NCBI GenBank assembly: GCA_947589575.1
Contig: CANQBM010000009.1
Location: 1-64,000 of the forward strand
DNA: 64,000 bases
Direction of reading: 5' to 3'
Source: an uncultured Clostridia bacterium
Lineage (GTDB): Bacteria > Bacillota > Clostridia > Oscillospirales > Acutalibacteraceae
Shown piece by piece: positions 8,528-20,482 of the stretch. The notes beneath the pieces were generated by a model. The model did no database searches, was not told the origin of the DNA, and worked only from the letters and a program-made list of their open reading frames with translations. Within the stretch, counting starts at the first letter, position 1; each line of letters opens with the position of its first letter. The position numbers and the translations under genes are program-made.

Positions 8528-10474
8528 TTATCCGTCCTTTATCTGAAGCTCTGAATTAGGTGTAACAATAAAAGTAAAGTCACCTTTTTCCGAAAATTTA
8601 TCATATATATTCCTGAAATATTTATACCCGTTTATTGTAACATAATCATTATCAATTTTAAAGACCTTATCTGAAACTGCCGCGGTAATTATACCGCTGT
8701 TATATTCAATAGTGATATTACTGCCCGCTGACATTGAAATTTTATTATCCGAAATAAACTCGGCGTAAGGCAAAATATCAGTAATTCTGCTTTCTTTATT
8801 ATACGAATTAAATATCAAAGCAGTATTAAAGCTTTTACTATCCGCAATCTCTTCAAGCGCATAGCAGTCACCGTTATCGTCCGCGTCAATAACCACAATG
8901 CTTTCTTTGTCATAGATAAAAACAGCACCATTATCGCTGACGGTAACATAGGCGTTTCTGTTATAGTCGTAAATACTAAGGACGGTTGAAACCGAAAGCA
9001 TAACGGCAATAAAAAATGATATAATTCTTATATCGGCTTTTGAAAAAATCAAAACCGAAACACCTGTAAGCAGTAATATACCTGAAATCGACAAGCCGAA
9101 AATACTGTCGGAAATATTAAGATACAGAAATTCAAAATGCTCCCGGGAAAAGTCTGCGATTTTTATAAGCGCTCCGAGTGAAAATGAAGCAGTATATTTT
9201 GGAATAAATACTAAAACAGGGATATACGATAATGGTATTAATAAGAATACCGAAATCAAAGCAATCTGCATAACAGGAACGGCTATAATATTTATTATTA
9301 GTGAAAGCAGGCTTACCTTACCGAAAAACAACCACAGCGCGGGAAGTGTTGCAATAAGCACGCTCAAACCTGCAAACATACCGTCATAAAAGTATTTGAT
9401 GACTCTGTTTTCTGGTTTGATATATTCATCAAAAGCGGGTTTTATTACAGTCAGCCCCATAACCGCCGACGACGTTAAAACCGCGCTTACATCTGTTACA
9501 GCAAACGGATTAAGGCATATTATAAATACCGCAAGTCCCAAAGAATTCAGCGCGTCGGCTTTGTTATTAAACAGCTTTGCAAGAAGCATTACGGTTATCA
9601 TTATGCCGGCTCTTATTACCGATTTTGAATAATCAGCAATTCCAGAATAAATAAAAAGAATAAACAATGTTATAAAAGTTCTTAAGAAATCCGGTATTTT
9701 AAGGAATTTCAAAAAAATGTATATGAGAAGGCATATTAGAGAAATGTGCAGACCTGAAACTGCAGTCATATGTGAAATACCGCATACCTTAAATGATTTT
9801 GCAACATTATCGCTCAGGCTCCTCTTATCGCCTGTAAAAATTGAAAGCGCAAGACCGGCTTTTTCCCCCTCAAGATTATTCTCAATGATTTCCCTTATTT
9901 TAAGTCTGAGTTTAATCAGATGATAATTAAAAGGCTTATTATCATTTGATGCAACATCATAATTGATTAGACCCGCTCTGACATATATTCCGTCGCCGTA
10001 GTCGCCGAATGAATCAAAACCGTTTTTTGCATAACTGTAAAAGGAAAGCATACCCGAAATATTATCATAATAATCCGAATAAATCTTTGCCTTAGATTTT
10101 ATTTTCAGCTTAATATTCTGCGGAGCATTAGGTAAATCAATACTGCTAGTTTTAACAGTATAAAGATATACGCCGTTTGATTTTGTTTCAATATCTACTA
10201 TCTGAAAACGAGCATAGGCGGTTTTCCCGTCAAGAGATTTTTGAGGCGCAACATTTACCTGCACACAAAAAACAAAAACAAGACAGGCAAAAAGTATACT
10301 GCAGAATGTAATCGGCAGAACTTTTTCCTGTCTGAGCTTTTTTACCGACAGCGATACTGATAAAAGCACCGCTGTCGTCAATAATATAAATTTTACATAA
10401 CTAAACGCAATTACATTAAGCAGAATCAGAGTAACCGCAGTTGAAAAGCCGACAAACGCAAATACCCGCTTCAT
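8528..10474 (-). CDS. comEC: ComEC/Rec2-type competence membrane protein
   Basis: The 648-residue protein has N-terminal membrane segments, an extracytoplasmic OB-like region (about 60-200), and a Competence domain with the family core SIFTGDKRSLSDNVAKSF and HMTAVSGLHISLICLL, then many membrane helices to about residue 480. ComEC forms the channel for single-stranded DNA uptake. The C-terminal region, where full ComEC proteins have a metallo-beta-lactamase-like nuclease domain, is only about 150 residues and contains no HxHxDH metal motif. The gene is 6 bases after lacZ and 2 before holA. DNA uptake is likely but nuclease function is doubtful. Confidence 0.88.
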   Translation of the reverse strand: MKRVFAFVGFSTAVTLILLNVIAFSYVKFILLTTAVLLSVSLSVKKLRQEKVLPITFCSILFACLVFVFCVQVNVAPQKSLDGKTAYARFQIVDIETKSNGVYLYTVKTSSIDLPNAPQNIKLKIKSKAKIYSDYYDNISGMLSFYSYAKNGFDSFGDYGDGIYVRAGLINYDVASNDNKPFNYHLIKLRLKIREIIENNLEGEKAGLALSIFTGDKRSLSDNVAKSFKVCGISHMTAVSGLHISLICLLIYIFLKFLKIPDFLRTFITLFILFIYSGIADYSKSVIRAGIMITVMLLAKLFNNKADALNSLGLAVFIICLNPFAVTDVSAVLTSSAVMGLTVIKPAFDEYIKPENRVIKYFYDGMFAGLSVLIATLPALWLFFGKVSLLSLIINIIAVPVMQIALISVFLLIPLSYIPVLVFIPKYTASFSLGALIKIADFSREHFEFLYLNISDSIFGLSISGILLLTGVSVLIFSKADIRIISFFIAVMLSVSTVLSIYDYNRNAYVTVSDNGAVFIYDKESIVVIDADDNGDCYALEEIADSKSFNTALIFNSYNKESRITDILPYAEFISDNKISMSAGSNITIEYNSGIITAAVSDKVFKIDNDYVTINGYKYFRNIYDKFSEKGDFTFIVTPNSELQIKDG

Positions 10475-10480
10475 GGCTAA

Positions 10481-13642
<3,162 letters not shown>

Positions 13643-13666
13643 TTATATAATTTCTTTATAAATAAT

Positions 13667-13694
13667 ATTATACTTGAATGGAAATAAAAGTCAA
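13667..13694 (-). promoter_or_regulatory. Predicted lacZ promoter
   Basis: TTGACT (13694-13689) and a perfect TATAAT (13672-13667) are 16 bases apart on the minus strand, about 37 bases before the lacZ ATG. Confidence 0.65.
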
Positions 13695-13696
13695 TA

Positions 13697-13725
13697 TAGA
13701 CAAGCCGTGCGTAATTTGCTATAAT
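13697..13725 (+). promoter_or_regulatory. Predicted promoter of the FemX-alr pair
   Basis: TAGACA (13697-13702) and TATAAT (13720-13725) are 17 bases apart, 37 bases upstream of the ligase start. It is back to back with the lacZ promoter, with only two bases between the -35 boxes. Confidence 0.65.
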
Positions 13726-13762
13726 ACTGTTTTGTAAACAATTAATTTTTGGAGTTAAAATA

Positions 13763-14800
13763 ATGATAGTAAGAGTAAACAAAGACAACCTTGAAGAATA
13801 CGAAAGTTTTATCAAAAGGCATCCCAAGGGTCTTTTCCAACACTCATCAAAATGGGCAAAGGTTAAGGACGCGTGGAAATTTGAGGCAATTATGCTGAAA
13901 GATGATAACGGAGAAATTAAAGGCTCGGCCTCTGTTCTTATTCGTTCAATTCCCGTAATAAAATACTCTCTTATGTACTGTTGCAGAGGATTTGTCTGCG
14001 ATGAAAATGATTTTGACACCTTTAACAAGTTATTTGATGGCATACTTGAAATCGGCAAAGAGTATAAAGCTTACTGCCTAAAAATCGACCCTGAAATTAT
14101 TATTGAAAATCAGGACTACAAAAAGCATCTTTTAAGCAAGGGTTTTATCGAGCTTAATCCGGGATGTATGGATTTTGAAAACGTACAGCCGAGATTTGTT
14201 TACTGCTTTGATTACAACGGTCTTAGTGAAGAAGAGCTTATGCTCACCTTTAAGTCAGACTACAGAAACAGAATAAGAAAAGCCCCTAAAAAGGGCGTTG
14301 AGGTTAAAATATGCGGTAAAGAGGCTCTTGATGATTTTGTAAGAATTATGAGCGAAACCGGTGAAAGAGACGGATTTTCAACAAGACCTAAAGCTTATTT
14401 TGAAAAAATACTTGACTGTATGACAGACGACGCAAGGCTCTATATGGCATATTATAACGGACAGGCTATTGCGGGAACAATCGCTATAAAATGGGGACAA
14501 AATGTTATGAAATACCAGTACGGCGCGTCCTCAAACGAACACCGCAATGTTTATCCGAACTATGCACTTCAATGGGCTATGATGCAATGGGGTATGGAAT
14601 GCGGATGTAAGGTTTATGATTTCGGTGGTATTTCCGGTGACTGTCAGAATCCCGACAATCCCCACTACGGTCTATGGAGATTCAAACACGGTTTCGGCGG
14701 ATATATGAAGGAATTTGTAGGCGAATTTGACTATGTAATTAATAAGCCTGTATACAAGCTTTACAGTTTCGCGTCAAAGGTTCTTGAAAAAATAAGGTAA
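13763..14800 (+). CDS. FemX/FemAB-type peptidoglycan aminoacyltransferase
   Basis: The 345-residue protein is of the lipid II aminoacyltransferase fold (two GNAT-like domains). Visible family marks are GLFQHSSKWAKVK near residue 22, FKSDYRNRIRKAPKKGVEV near 162, the second-domain AGTIAIKWGQNVMKYQYGAS, and VYDFGGISGDCQNPDNPHYGLWRFKHGFGG near the end. Such enzymes add the first residue of the interpeptide bridge using aminoacyl-tRNA at the cytoplasmic face. No long coiled-coil insertion is seen, so it is the short FemX-like form. It is followed four bases later by an alanine racemase. The amino acid used cannot be read from sequence. Confidence 0.85.
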   Translation: MIVRVNKDNLEEYESFIKRHPKGLFQHSSKWAKVKDAWKFEAIMLKDDNGEIKGSASVLIRSIPVIKYSLMYCCRGFVCDENDFDTFNKLFDGILEIGKEYKAYCLKIDPEIIIENQDYKKHLLSKGFIELNPGCMDFENVQPRFVYCFDYNGLSEEELMLTFKSDYRNRIRKAPKKGVEVKICGKEALDDFVRIMSETGERDGFSTRPKAYFEKILDCMTDDARLYMAYYNGQAIAGTIAIKWGQNVMKYQYGASSNEHRNVYPNYALQWAMMQWGMECGCKVYDFGGISGDCQNPDNPHYGLWRFKHGFGGYMKEFVGEFDYVINKPVYKLYSFASKVLEKIR

Positions 14801-14804
14801 ATAT

Positions 14805-15878
14805 ATGAGCAGATATGTAATTGACAAAAAACTCCTTGAAGAAAATATTAATATTGTTAAAGAAAAGGCAGGAGTGCCTGTAATCGCAGTTGTCAAGGGA
14901 AACGGCTACGGTTTCGGCATTAAGGAATTTACTGAGATACTCAAAAATAACGGCATAAAAACCTTCGCTGTAACCGAGGTTGACGATATTTCTCAGTTAA
15001 GAGAAATCCTAATGGACGAGGACATTCTTGTAATGCGTTCAACAGGAATTGAAGCTGAAGCCGAAATTATTGCAAAAAACAACTGTATTGCGACAATCGG
15101 CTCGCTTAACTCCGCCAAGGTTATGGACGAAGTATCACGGTCGCTCGGGGTAAAAACAAAATGCTATCTTAAAATAGACACAGGTATGGGGCGTTATGGC
15201 TTTATGCCCAACGAGGTTGAGGACGCTGTAAAATGCTATGATTTTGAAAATTTGGAATTTATCGGAGCGTATACTCATTTTTCGTCAGCATTTACTGATG
15301 AAAAGCTTACAAAAGCGCAGCTTACAGTTTTTAAGGACACGATGGCACAGATTGAAAAGGCCGGTAAAAATATCGGTATTCTGCACGCGAGCAACTCCCC
15401 TGCTCTTTTCAATTTTGATAAGGTCTGCCTTGACAGTGTGAGAATCGGCTCGGCCTTCACCGGAAGACTGATTACAAATAGAAAAACAAAACTTAACAGG
15501 CTCGGCTCTCTTGAGGCTGACGTCATTGAGATTAAAACAGTTCCTGCCGGCTACTCAATCGGCTATAACGGGCTTTATACCACAAAGAGAAAAACAAAAA
15601 TCGCGATTGTTCCGATAGGTCACTACGATGGATTCGGACTCACTAAGGAAAAGGAAAACGCTGATTTACATTCTGTCCTTTCACAGCTAAAAAAATATCT
15701 AAAAAAAGAACGGATTTATGTTAAAATTAATGGAAGAATGTATGGCGTTATCGGTGAAATCGGTCTTTCCCATACGGCAGTTGATGTTACCGGAAGCGAT
15801 GTAAAGGTCGGAGATTTGGCAAGTGTTGATATATCGCCGCTTATGGTTAATCCGAGAATACCAAGGGTTTATAAATAA
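14805..15878 (+). CDS. alr: Alanine racemase (divergent)
   Basis: This 357-residue PLP enzyme has Lys31 in VVKGNGYGFG (Schiff-base lysine), LKIDTGMGRYGF, HFSSAFTDE, and IGYNGLYTTKRKTKIA with the catalytic Tyr; it should interconvert L- and D-alanine for peptidoglycan. The C-terminal beta domain reads NGRMYGVIGEIGLSHTAVDV where canonical racemases have GRVCMDQLMVDV, so it is a divergent branch. Its substrate might be another small amino acid. It is cotranscribed with the FemX-type ligase (gap 4 bases, no separate promoter) and ends at a strong terminator. Confidence 0.85.
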   Translation: MSRYVIDKKLLEENINIVKEKAGVPVIAVVKGNGYGFGIKEFTEILKNNGIKTFAVTEVDDISQLREILMDEDILVMRSTGIEAEAEIIAKNNCIATIGSLNSAKVMDEVSRSLGVKTKCYLKIDTGMGRYGFMPNEVEDAVKCYDFENLEFIGAYTHFSSAFTDEKLTKAQLTVFKDTMAQIEKAGKNIGILHASNSPALFNFDKVCLDSVRIGSAFTGRLITNRKTKLNRLGSLEADVIEIKTVPAGYSIGYNGLYTTKRKTKIAIVPIGHYDGFGLTKEKENADLHSVLSQLKKYLKKERIYVKINGRMYGVIGEIGLSHTAVDVTGSDVKVGDLASVDISPLMVNPRIPRVYK

Positions 15879-15910
15879 CAGCCACTTGCAAAAATATAAG
15901 CAGAAAAAGC

Positions 15911-15936
15911 AAGACGGACGCACCGGCGTCCGTCTT
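15911..15936. terminator. Bidirectional terminator between alr and alkD-like gene
   Basis: AAGACGGACGC (15911-15921) pairs perfectly with GCGTCCGTCTT (15926-15936) around ACCG, followed by ATATTTT on the plus strand. It overlaps the alkD-like stop codon. Confidence 0.85.
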
Positions 15937-16597
15937 ATATTTTCAGCGTTTTAAGATATTTCTTTTTTTCTTTATCAACTTTGCAAGATTCGCAAATTTT
16001 CTGAATTGTTTTATTATGTACCCATATGGGCAGTTTCATGCTTTCGATAAATTGAAGCGTCTTATTTTCATATTTGACATATGCGGTTGAAAGAGCCCAC
16101 GCAACCGCCATATTCACATAATAATATTCAGATTTTATTTCAGATAAAATTTTCAAAGATTTATCAATATATTCATCGGTAAAAAAATAATCCATTATCA
16201 TTACCACGGCAAAGCGTATTTCATATTCCCCGCCCGAAAGATACGGTTTGATAAAATCCCAAACCTCTTTTCTGCTTTTTTCAGCAAATTTAAAAGTTGA
16301 ACAGGTACAGTCGCAGACAGCCCAGTTATCAATAAGCGTAACAAATTCAGTTAATTCTTGAAGATGGGTTTTTATATCGCCTTTTTTATAACCGATTATA
16401 AAACCCTTTATCATTATTTCTTCATAATATTCATCCAAAACCACAGCCTTTTCTTTAACAGCCTGCTTTGCGATTTTTCTTAATACGGGTATCCGAACGC
16501 CGATTATTTTATCGGCAGATACAGTAGGAATCAGCTTAGAATGAAAAGCCTTATAGTTTAAATCCTGATTTTTAAATAATTCTTCCCTTACGTTCAT
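15935..16597 (-). CDS. DNA alkylation repair protein (AlkD-like HEAT repeat)
   Basis: The 220-residue all-helical protein has the AlkD/DNA_alkylation_repair pattern: VRIPVLRKIAKQAVKE near residue 35, MIKGFIIGYKKGD, NWAVCDCTC near residue 105, and YVNMAVAWALSTAYVKY. The family consists of HEAT-like DNA glycosylases that excise alkylated bases without flipping them. The frame opens at a GTG (16600), but AAAGGA lies 9 bases before the ATG at 16597, which also overlaps the previous stop (TGATG). It is the last gene of abfA-DUF6171-radC-EIIC-like-alkD. Confidence 0.83.
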   Translation of the reverse strand: MNVREELFKNQDLNYKAFHSKLIPTVSADKIIGVRIPVLRKIAKQAVKEKAVVLDEYYEEIMIKGFIIGYKKGDIKTHLQELTEFVTLIDNWAVCDCTCSTFKFAEKSRKEVWDFIKPYLSGGEYEIRFAVVMIMDYFFTDEYIDKSLKILSEIKSEYYYVNMAVAWALSTAYVKYENKTLQFIESMKLPIWVHNKTIQKICESCKVDKEKKKYLKTLKI

Positions 16598-17844
16598 CAC
16601 AAATAATCCTTTAATTCAATTAACCTTTTATCCTTTGAGGTAACAATATTTTCATTAATTTCACATTCGATTGATACGGTATCAATTAACTTCGGATTTC
16701 TTACCTCCAGGGAGTCATCCTTATATCTGATAATATTATTAATTCCGCCGAGCGATTTTACAAACGGACTCAGCCTTTCGGGTATATAGTAATTAAACGA
16801 ATCCGAGATACCATGCTTTTCAAAACTGAATTTGAATATAAAATAACCTATTGCTATAAATACAACGCCGCCTGCAAAGAGATATACGGGATTATTTAGA
16901 TTAATTATCATTTCAACAATTCCGCCGTTAAAATCATACCCCATTCCGAGCTGAAGAACATATGCCGACAGGTAAGCTATTGCTCCTATAAAGAGAACTG
17001 AGAGAAATAAGAAAGGACTTTCTAAAAATAAAAACAATAAAAATATGCTTATATTGCCGCTGAACACAGCGCCGACTGTTACCGCAATGAGAATATATCT
17101 CTGCACACCCTTAAGTGTAAAAAAGAGCGCCAGCGCTAATCCAGCAAGAGCAAAAAGCATAAAATAATGTCCCGAAAGGTATGTTGAAACAAGCTCGCCG
17201 TTATATCCGCAAGCAAACAAATCCTTTACGCCTGTTACTATTTCACCGCCGTAAACAACCGAACCGCCGTAGCTTTTATAAAAGATCATATCCTTAAGCG
17301 TATCAATACCAAACAACGACAAAATGTTATCCGACACGCTGAAAAGCACAGGTGAAAAAATCCCCTTTCCTGAAATCAGACGTGAAATTGACATAACGAA
17401 ATTGTGCCAGTAATCAATTAAATAACCAATAAGTACGCCAAACAAAACTGCGCAAATCATTGTGAGCGAAAGTGAAAGCACTCTGTCAAGCCTGTTAAAA
17501 CAATACGCGCAGAAAACAGCAACGATTATTCCCAAAATATAGGGAGTACCATCATCATAAAAGGAGGAAACAGCCGTATTGATAACAGCAAGACAAAGCA
17601 CACTCCAAAAAGCAGTAAACGCGGCTTTTTTTTCGACAAGATTAAGTGTTATAAAATAGCAGAACACATATCCCGATAATCTGTATAAAAGGTCTGAAAA
17701 ATTATAAAAAAACATTTCATTACCTATACTGATATTATTTTCTATAAGGCGCAACACTTCAGCAATTAAAATAAATGCCGAGCAAAATATAAAAGGGAAA
17801 AGTGATGCTGTCTGTAATTTATTAATACCGTTATAAAATCTCAT
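16597..17844 (-). CDS. PTS EIIC-like membrane protein with vestigial EIIB domain
   Basis: The 415-residue protein has about ten membrane helices. I see the layout of the glucose/GlcNAc EIICB family: GYNGELVSTYLSGHYFMLFAL resembles the loop before the large EIIC helices, and the last helices end in AIGYFIFKFSFEKHGI like NagE-type FxFxFxIxKFN. A short tail (LSPFVKSLGGINNI, about 365-395) resembles the start of an EIIB domain. However, the conserved GITEPxEF segment reads SGNISIFLLF, and the EIIB C-x-TRLR phosphocysteine is replaced by KDDSLEVRNP. It therefore cannot work as a phosphotransferase. A 13-bp hairpin overlaps its start codon. No partner HPr-type gene is nearby. Confidence 0.6.
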   Translation of the reverse strand: MRFYNGINKLQTASLFPFIFCSAFILIAEVLRLIENNISIGNEMFFYNFSDLLYRLSGYVFCYFITLNLVEKKAAFTAFWSVLCLAVINTAVSSFYDDGTPYILGIIVAVFCAYCFNRLDRVLSLSLTMICAVLFGVLIGYLIDYWHNFVMSISRLISGKGIFSPVLFSVSDNILSLFGIDTLKDMIFYKSYGGSVVYGGEIVTGVKDLFACGYNGELVSTYLSGHYFMLFALAGLALALFFTLKGVQRYILIAVTVGAVFSGNISIFLLFLFLESPFLFLSVLFIGAIAYLSAYVLQLGMGYDFNGGIVEMIINLNNPVYLFAGGVVFIAIGYFIFKFSFEKHGISDSFNYYIPERLSPFVKSLGGINNIIRYKDDSLEVRNPKLIDTVSIECEINENIVTSKDKRLIELKDYL

Positions 17845-17873
17845 ACCATCATTATGCGCAATAATGATGGTAT
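17843..17873 (-). promoter_or_regulatory. 13-bp perfect hairpin overlapping the EIIC-like start codon
   Basis: ATACCATCATTAT (17843-17855) and ATAATGATGGTAT (17861-17873) pair perfectly around GCGCA. On the minus strand the stem starts 8 bases after the radC stop and its last two bases are the first two of the next gene's ATG. There is no T-run, so a simple terminator is unlikely. Confidence 0.55.
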
Positions 17874-17881
17874 CAATTCAT

Positions 17882-18589
17882 TTACCTCTTAATATTTTTA
17901 AAATGCTTTTGAAAAAAAGGATTATTAATAATTGACTCGCAGCTATCATCGGCAATAATCAAATGGTCAATCAAAGTTACCTTCATATCATTAAGCATAC
18001 CTTGCAGTCTGAATGTAAAATCAATGTCCTCGCCTGACGCATATGCGCTTCCGTTAGGATGATTATGCGCAATCAGAATATACGCGGCATTATCCCTAAG
18101 CGCATTATTAATAATTGCTCTGCAGTCAATATTCGTTCCGTTTACGCAACCCTTGCTTATAACATATTTATTAATAATTGAACCGTCATTTCTGACGGTG
18201 ATTTCAATAAGAATCTCAACCGTTTCATTAGAAAGCTCATTTATACAGTATTCTCGCGCGTCTTTGAAATTAATTATCCTTTTTACTCTCTTATTTTTGT
18301 TCTGCGAAATTCTGTTATTCAGCTTTTTGACTGAGGAAATGGCGACAGCCGCCGATTCTCCTATGCCCTTAACAGTCATAAGATCCTGCGGTGAGGCGTT
18401 AATCACTCCTTCAAGAGAACCGAACTTATTAATCAGGTCATATGCGAGGGGCTTGACATCGCGTCTGGGAATTACTACAGACAGGAAAATTTCAAGCAGA
18501 TTATGGTCAGGAGCATTGTCCATACTGCCTGAAAAATAAGAATCTCTCAGTCTTTTTCTGTGACCTTCTCTGCCTTCTTTATCTGACAT
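17882..18589 (-). CDS. radC: RadC family JAB-domain protein
   Basis: The 235-residue protein has an N-terminal helix-hairpin-helix region (TVKGIGESAAVAISS, about 65-80) and a C-terminal JAB/MPN metal-binding domain with the JAMM motif HNHPNGSAYASGED near residue 180. The RadC/DUF2466 family is widespread; despite its name a DNA-repair role is unproven. The ribosome site is AAAAGGAGGAG. It lies 15 bases after the DUF6171 gene. All JAMM ligands appear intact. Confidence 0.9.
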   Translation of the reverse strand: MSDKEGREGHRKRLRDSYFSGSMDNAPDHNLLEIFLSVVIPRRDVKPLAYDLINKFGSLEGVINASPQDLMTVKGIGESAAVAISSVKKLNNRISQNKNKRVKRIINFKDAREYCINELSNETVEILIEITVRNDGSIINKYVISKGCVNGTNIDCRAIINNALRDNAAYILIAHNHPNGSAYASGEDIDFTFRLQGMLNDMKVTLIDHLIIADDSCESIINNPFFQKHFKNIKR

Positions 18590-18604
18590 AATAACTCCTC
18601 CTTT

Positions 18605-18859
18605 TTACCACTTCGGACTGTTATAATCGGGACATTTCTTATCCTTAAGCACAGCCCTTATCTCAACATAGCAACCGCATTTCAGACACATACCCGATAT
18701 TAGAAAATCACAATTTTTACAACGGTTAAGCCTGCTGATATATGTGTCCTTGCTTACCTTAAGCTCAGCGTTCAAATTTGAAATATAATCCTTAACTGTT
18801 TCAAAGGATTTATTCTCGCCTGCTTCTAAAAGCAGGCATTTTTTACATTGATGAGCCAT
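18605..18859 (-). CDS. Small cysteine-rich protein, DUF6171-like
   Basis: The 84-residue protein begins with QCKKCLL and carries RCKNCDF, GMCLKCGCYVEIR and KKCPDY. These four cysteine groups probably bind one or two zinc ions as ribbon-like knuckles. The C-terminal half matches the clostridial DUF6171 pattern; the function is unknown. The start ATG overlaps the abfA stop by one base (TAATG), so it is translationally coupled to the arabinofuranosidase. Confidence 0.72.
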   Translation of the reverse strand: MAHQCKKCLLLEAGENKSFETVKDYISNLNAELKVSKDTYISRLNRCKNCDFLISGMCLKCGCYVEIRAVLKDKKCPDYNSPKW

Positions 18860-20343
18860 TATTCAATAACAAATTTAACTACACTGCATGGAGGAATTAT
18901 TGCGGTAAAGCCGTCTGACAGTTTTCTGAAATCTGTAAATTCTACAACCTTTACTTTATCTTCATTTTCAAAATCGTTTTTATCGTGGATTTCACCGGTA
19001 AGAATTTCAGCCCTGATACTCTTAACCTTTGTGTCTGCAATCTGGCACTTAATCTTTGATTTCTTCGTTGCGGAAGTATTTGTAATAGTTGAATAAATAA
19101 CTCCGTTTTCATCTGTTGATGCCGACTCTATTAACTGAGGGCAGGTTCTTCCGATTTCCTTTGACTCAACATTATCTGTTGTGATATAAGAGCCGAGAAG
19201 CATATTATTCTGATGCTCCTTATACATTTTAAATACATAATATGTCGGAGTAAGCACCATTTTTTCTGCGTCTGTAAGAATAACCGCCTGAAGAACATTA
19301 ACCGTCTGCGCAATATTAGCCATAACAACTCTGTCAGAGTGCTTATTAAAAATATTGAGCGTAAGACCGGCAACGATTGCGTCGCGCATTGTATTCTGCT
19401 GGTAAAGAAATCCCGGATTAGTACCCGGCTCAACATCATACCATGTTCCCCACTCGTCAACGATAAGCTGTACCCATTTCTTAGGGTTGACGCAGTCCAT
19501 TACAGCAATATGATTATTAATCAGCTCATCCATTCTATACGCCTTACAAACAGTTCTGTAATAATCGTTTGTATCAAACTGTGTTGAGGAGCCTTTTCTT
19601 TCCCAGTTGTCATTCGGCAGAGTGTAGTAATGAAGAGATATTGCGTATGCCATATTCTTAACCTTATCCATTACCTCTCTCGTCCACTTGTAATCATCAA
19701 CATTAGGACCGCAGGCTATTCTTTTAATCCTTGAATTTGAATCATAATCTCTTACATATGTATTATATCTTTTAAACAGGCAACCATAATACTCGGGGTC
19801 CATATTACCGCCGCAGCCCCACGATTCGTTGCCGACACCGAAATATTTAATATTCCACGGCTTTTCATGACCGTTTTTTTTGCGAAGCTCTGCCATAGGA
19901 GATACTCCGTCAAAAGTCATATACTCAACCCACTCATTCATCTCCCGAACAGTTCCCGAGCCGACGTTTCCGTTTATATATGTATCACAGCCAAGCTGAC
20001 GGCAAAGCTCAAAATATTCGTGGGTGCCGAAGGAATTATCCTCTACAAGTCCGCCCCAGTGTGTGTTGACCATCTTCTTTCTTGCCTCTTTAGGACCTAT
20101 GCCGTCTTTCCAGTGATATTCGTCCGCAAAGCAGCCTCCGGGCCATCTTAAAACAGGTATTCCCATATCCTTAAGAGCCTTTACTACATCGCATCTCATA
20201 CCGTTTACATTCGGTATTTTTGAGTTTTCGCCGACATAGATACCGTCATAAATACATCTTCCCAGATGCTCAGCAAAATGACCGTATATATCCTTATTAA
20301 TTCTACTGATTTTCTGATTAGGATTGATAAGATATTTTTCCAT
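18859..20343 (-). CDS. abfA: Alpha-L-arabinofuranosidase, GH51
   Basis: The 494-residue enzyme has [21 protein letters not shown] at the N-terminus, [14 protein letters not shown], the acid/base Glu173 in [11 protein letters not shown], and the nucleophile Glu297 in VDEWGTWYD, then a C-terminal beta-sandwich. There is no signal peptide: it is a cytoplasmic GH51 enzyme releasing L-arabinose from imported arabino-oligosaccharides. The promoter upstream is near-consensus with an inverted repeat in its spacer. It heads the five-gene unit ending with the alkD-like gene. Confidence 0.95.
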   Translation of the reverse strand: MEKYLINPNQKISRINKDIYGHFAEHLGRCIYDGIYVGENSKIPNVNGMRCDVVKALKDMGIPVLRWPGGCFADEYHWKDGIGPKEARKKMVNTHWGGLVEDNSFGTHEYFELCRQLGCDTYINGNVGSGTVREMNEWVEYMTFDGVSPMAELRKKNGHEKPWNIKYFGVGNESWGCGGNMDPEYYGCLFKRYNTYVRDYDSNSRIKRIACGPNVDDYKWTREVMDKVKNMAYAISLHYYTLPNDNWERKGSSTQFDTNDYYRTVCKAYRMDELINNHIAVMDCVNPKKWVQLIVDEWGTWYDVEPGTNPGFLYQQNTMRDAIVAGLTLNIFNKHSDRVVMANIAQTVNVLQAVILTDAEKMVLTPTYYVFKMYKEHQNNMLLGSYITTDNVESKEIGRTCPQLIESASTDENGVIYSTITNTSATKKSKIKCQIADTKVKSIRAEILTGEIHDKNDFENEDKVKVVEFTDFRKLSDGFTAIIPPCSVVKFVIE

Positions 20344-20374
20344 AATTTACTCCTAAAAAAATTTTTATATTGTC

Positions 20375-20403
20375 ACATTATCATAAGAACTGATAATTGT
20401 CAA
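20375..20403 (-). promoter_or_regulatory. Predicted abfA promoter with inverted repeat in the spacer
   Basis: TTGACA (20403-20398) and TAATGT (20380-20375) are 17 bases apart on the minus strand. ATTATCA and TGATAAT, separated by 7 bases (20377-20397), fill the spacer, a likely repressor site. Confidence 0.65.
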
Positions 20404-20423
20404 TAAAGTAATTAAATTAAGTA

Positions 20424-20459
20424 TTGACTTTGTTAAGGAATATTGCTACAATATTCCTA
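20424..20459 (+). promoter_or_regulatory. pepP-copA-copZ promoter overlapped by a 23-bp palindrome
   Basis: TTGACT (20424-20429) and TACAAT (20447-20452) are 17 bases apart. The arms AGGAATATTG (20437-20446) and CAATATTCCT (20450-20459) form a perfect palindrome with a 3-base centre that covers the -10 box. This is the expected position for a repressor operator. Confidence 0.7.
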
Positions 20460-20482
20460 TAAAATTAATAGGAATTATGTTT

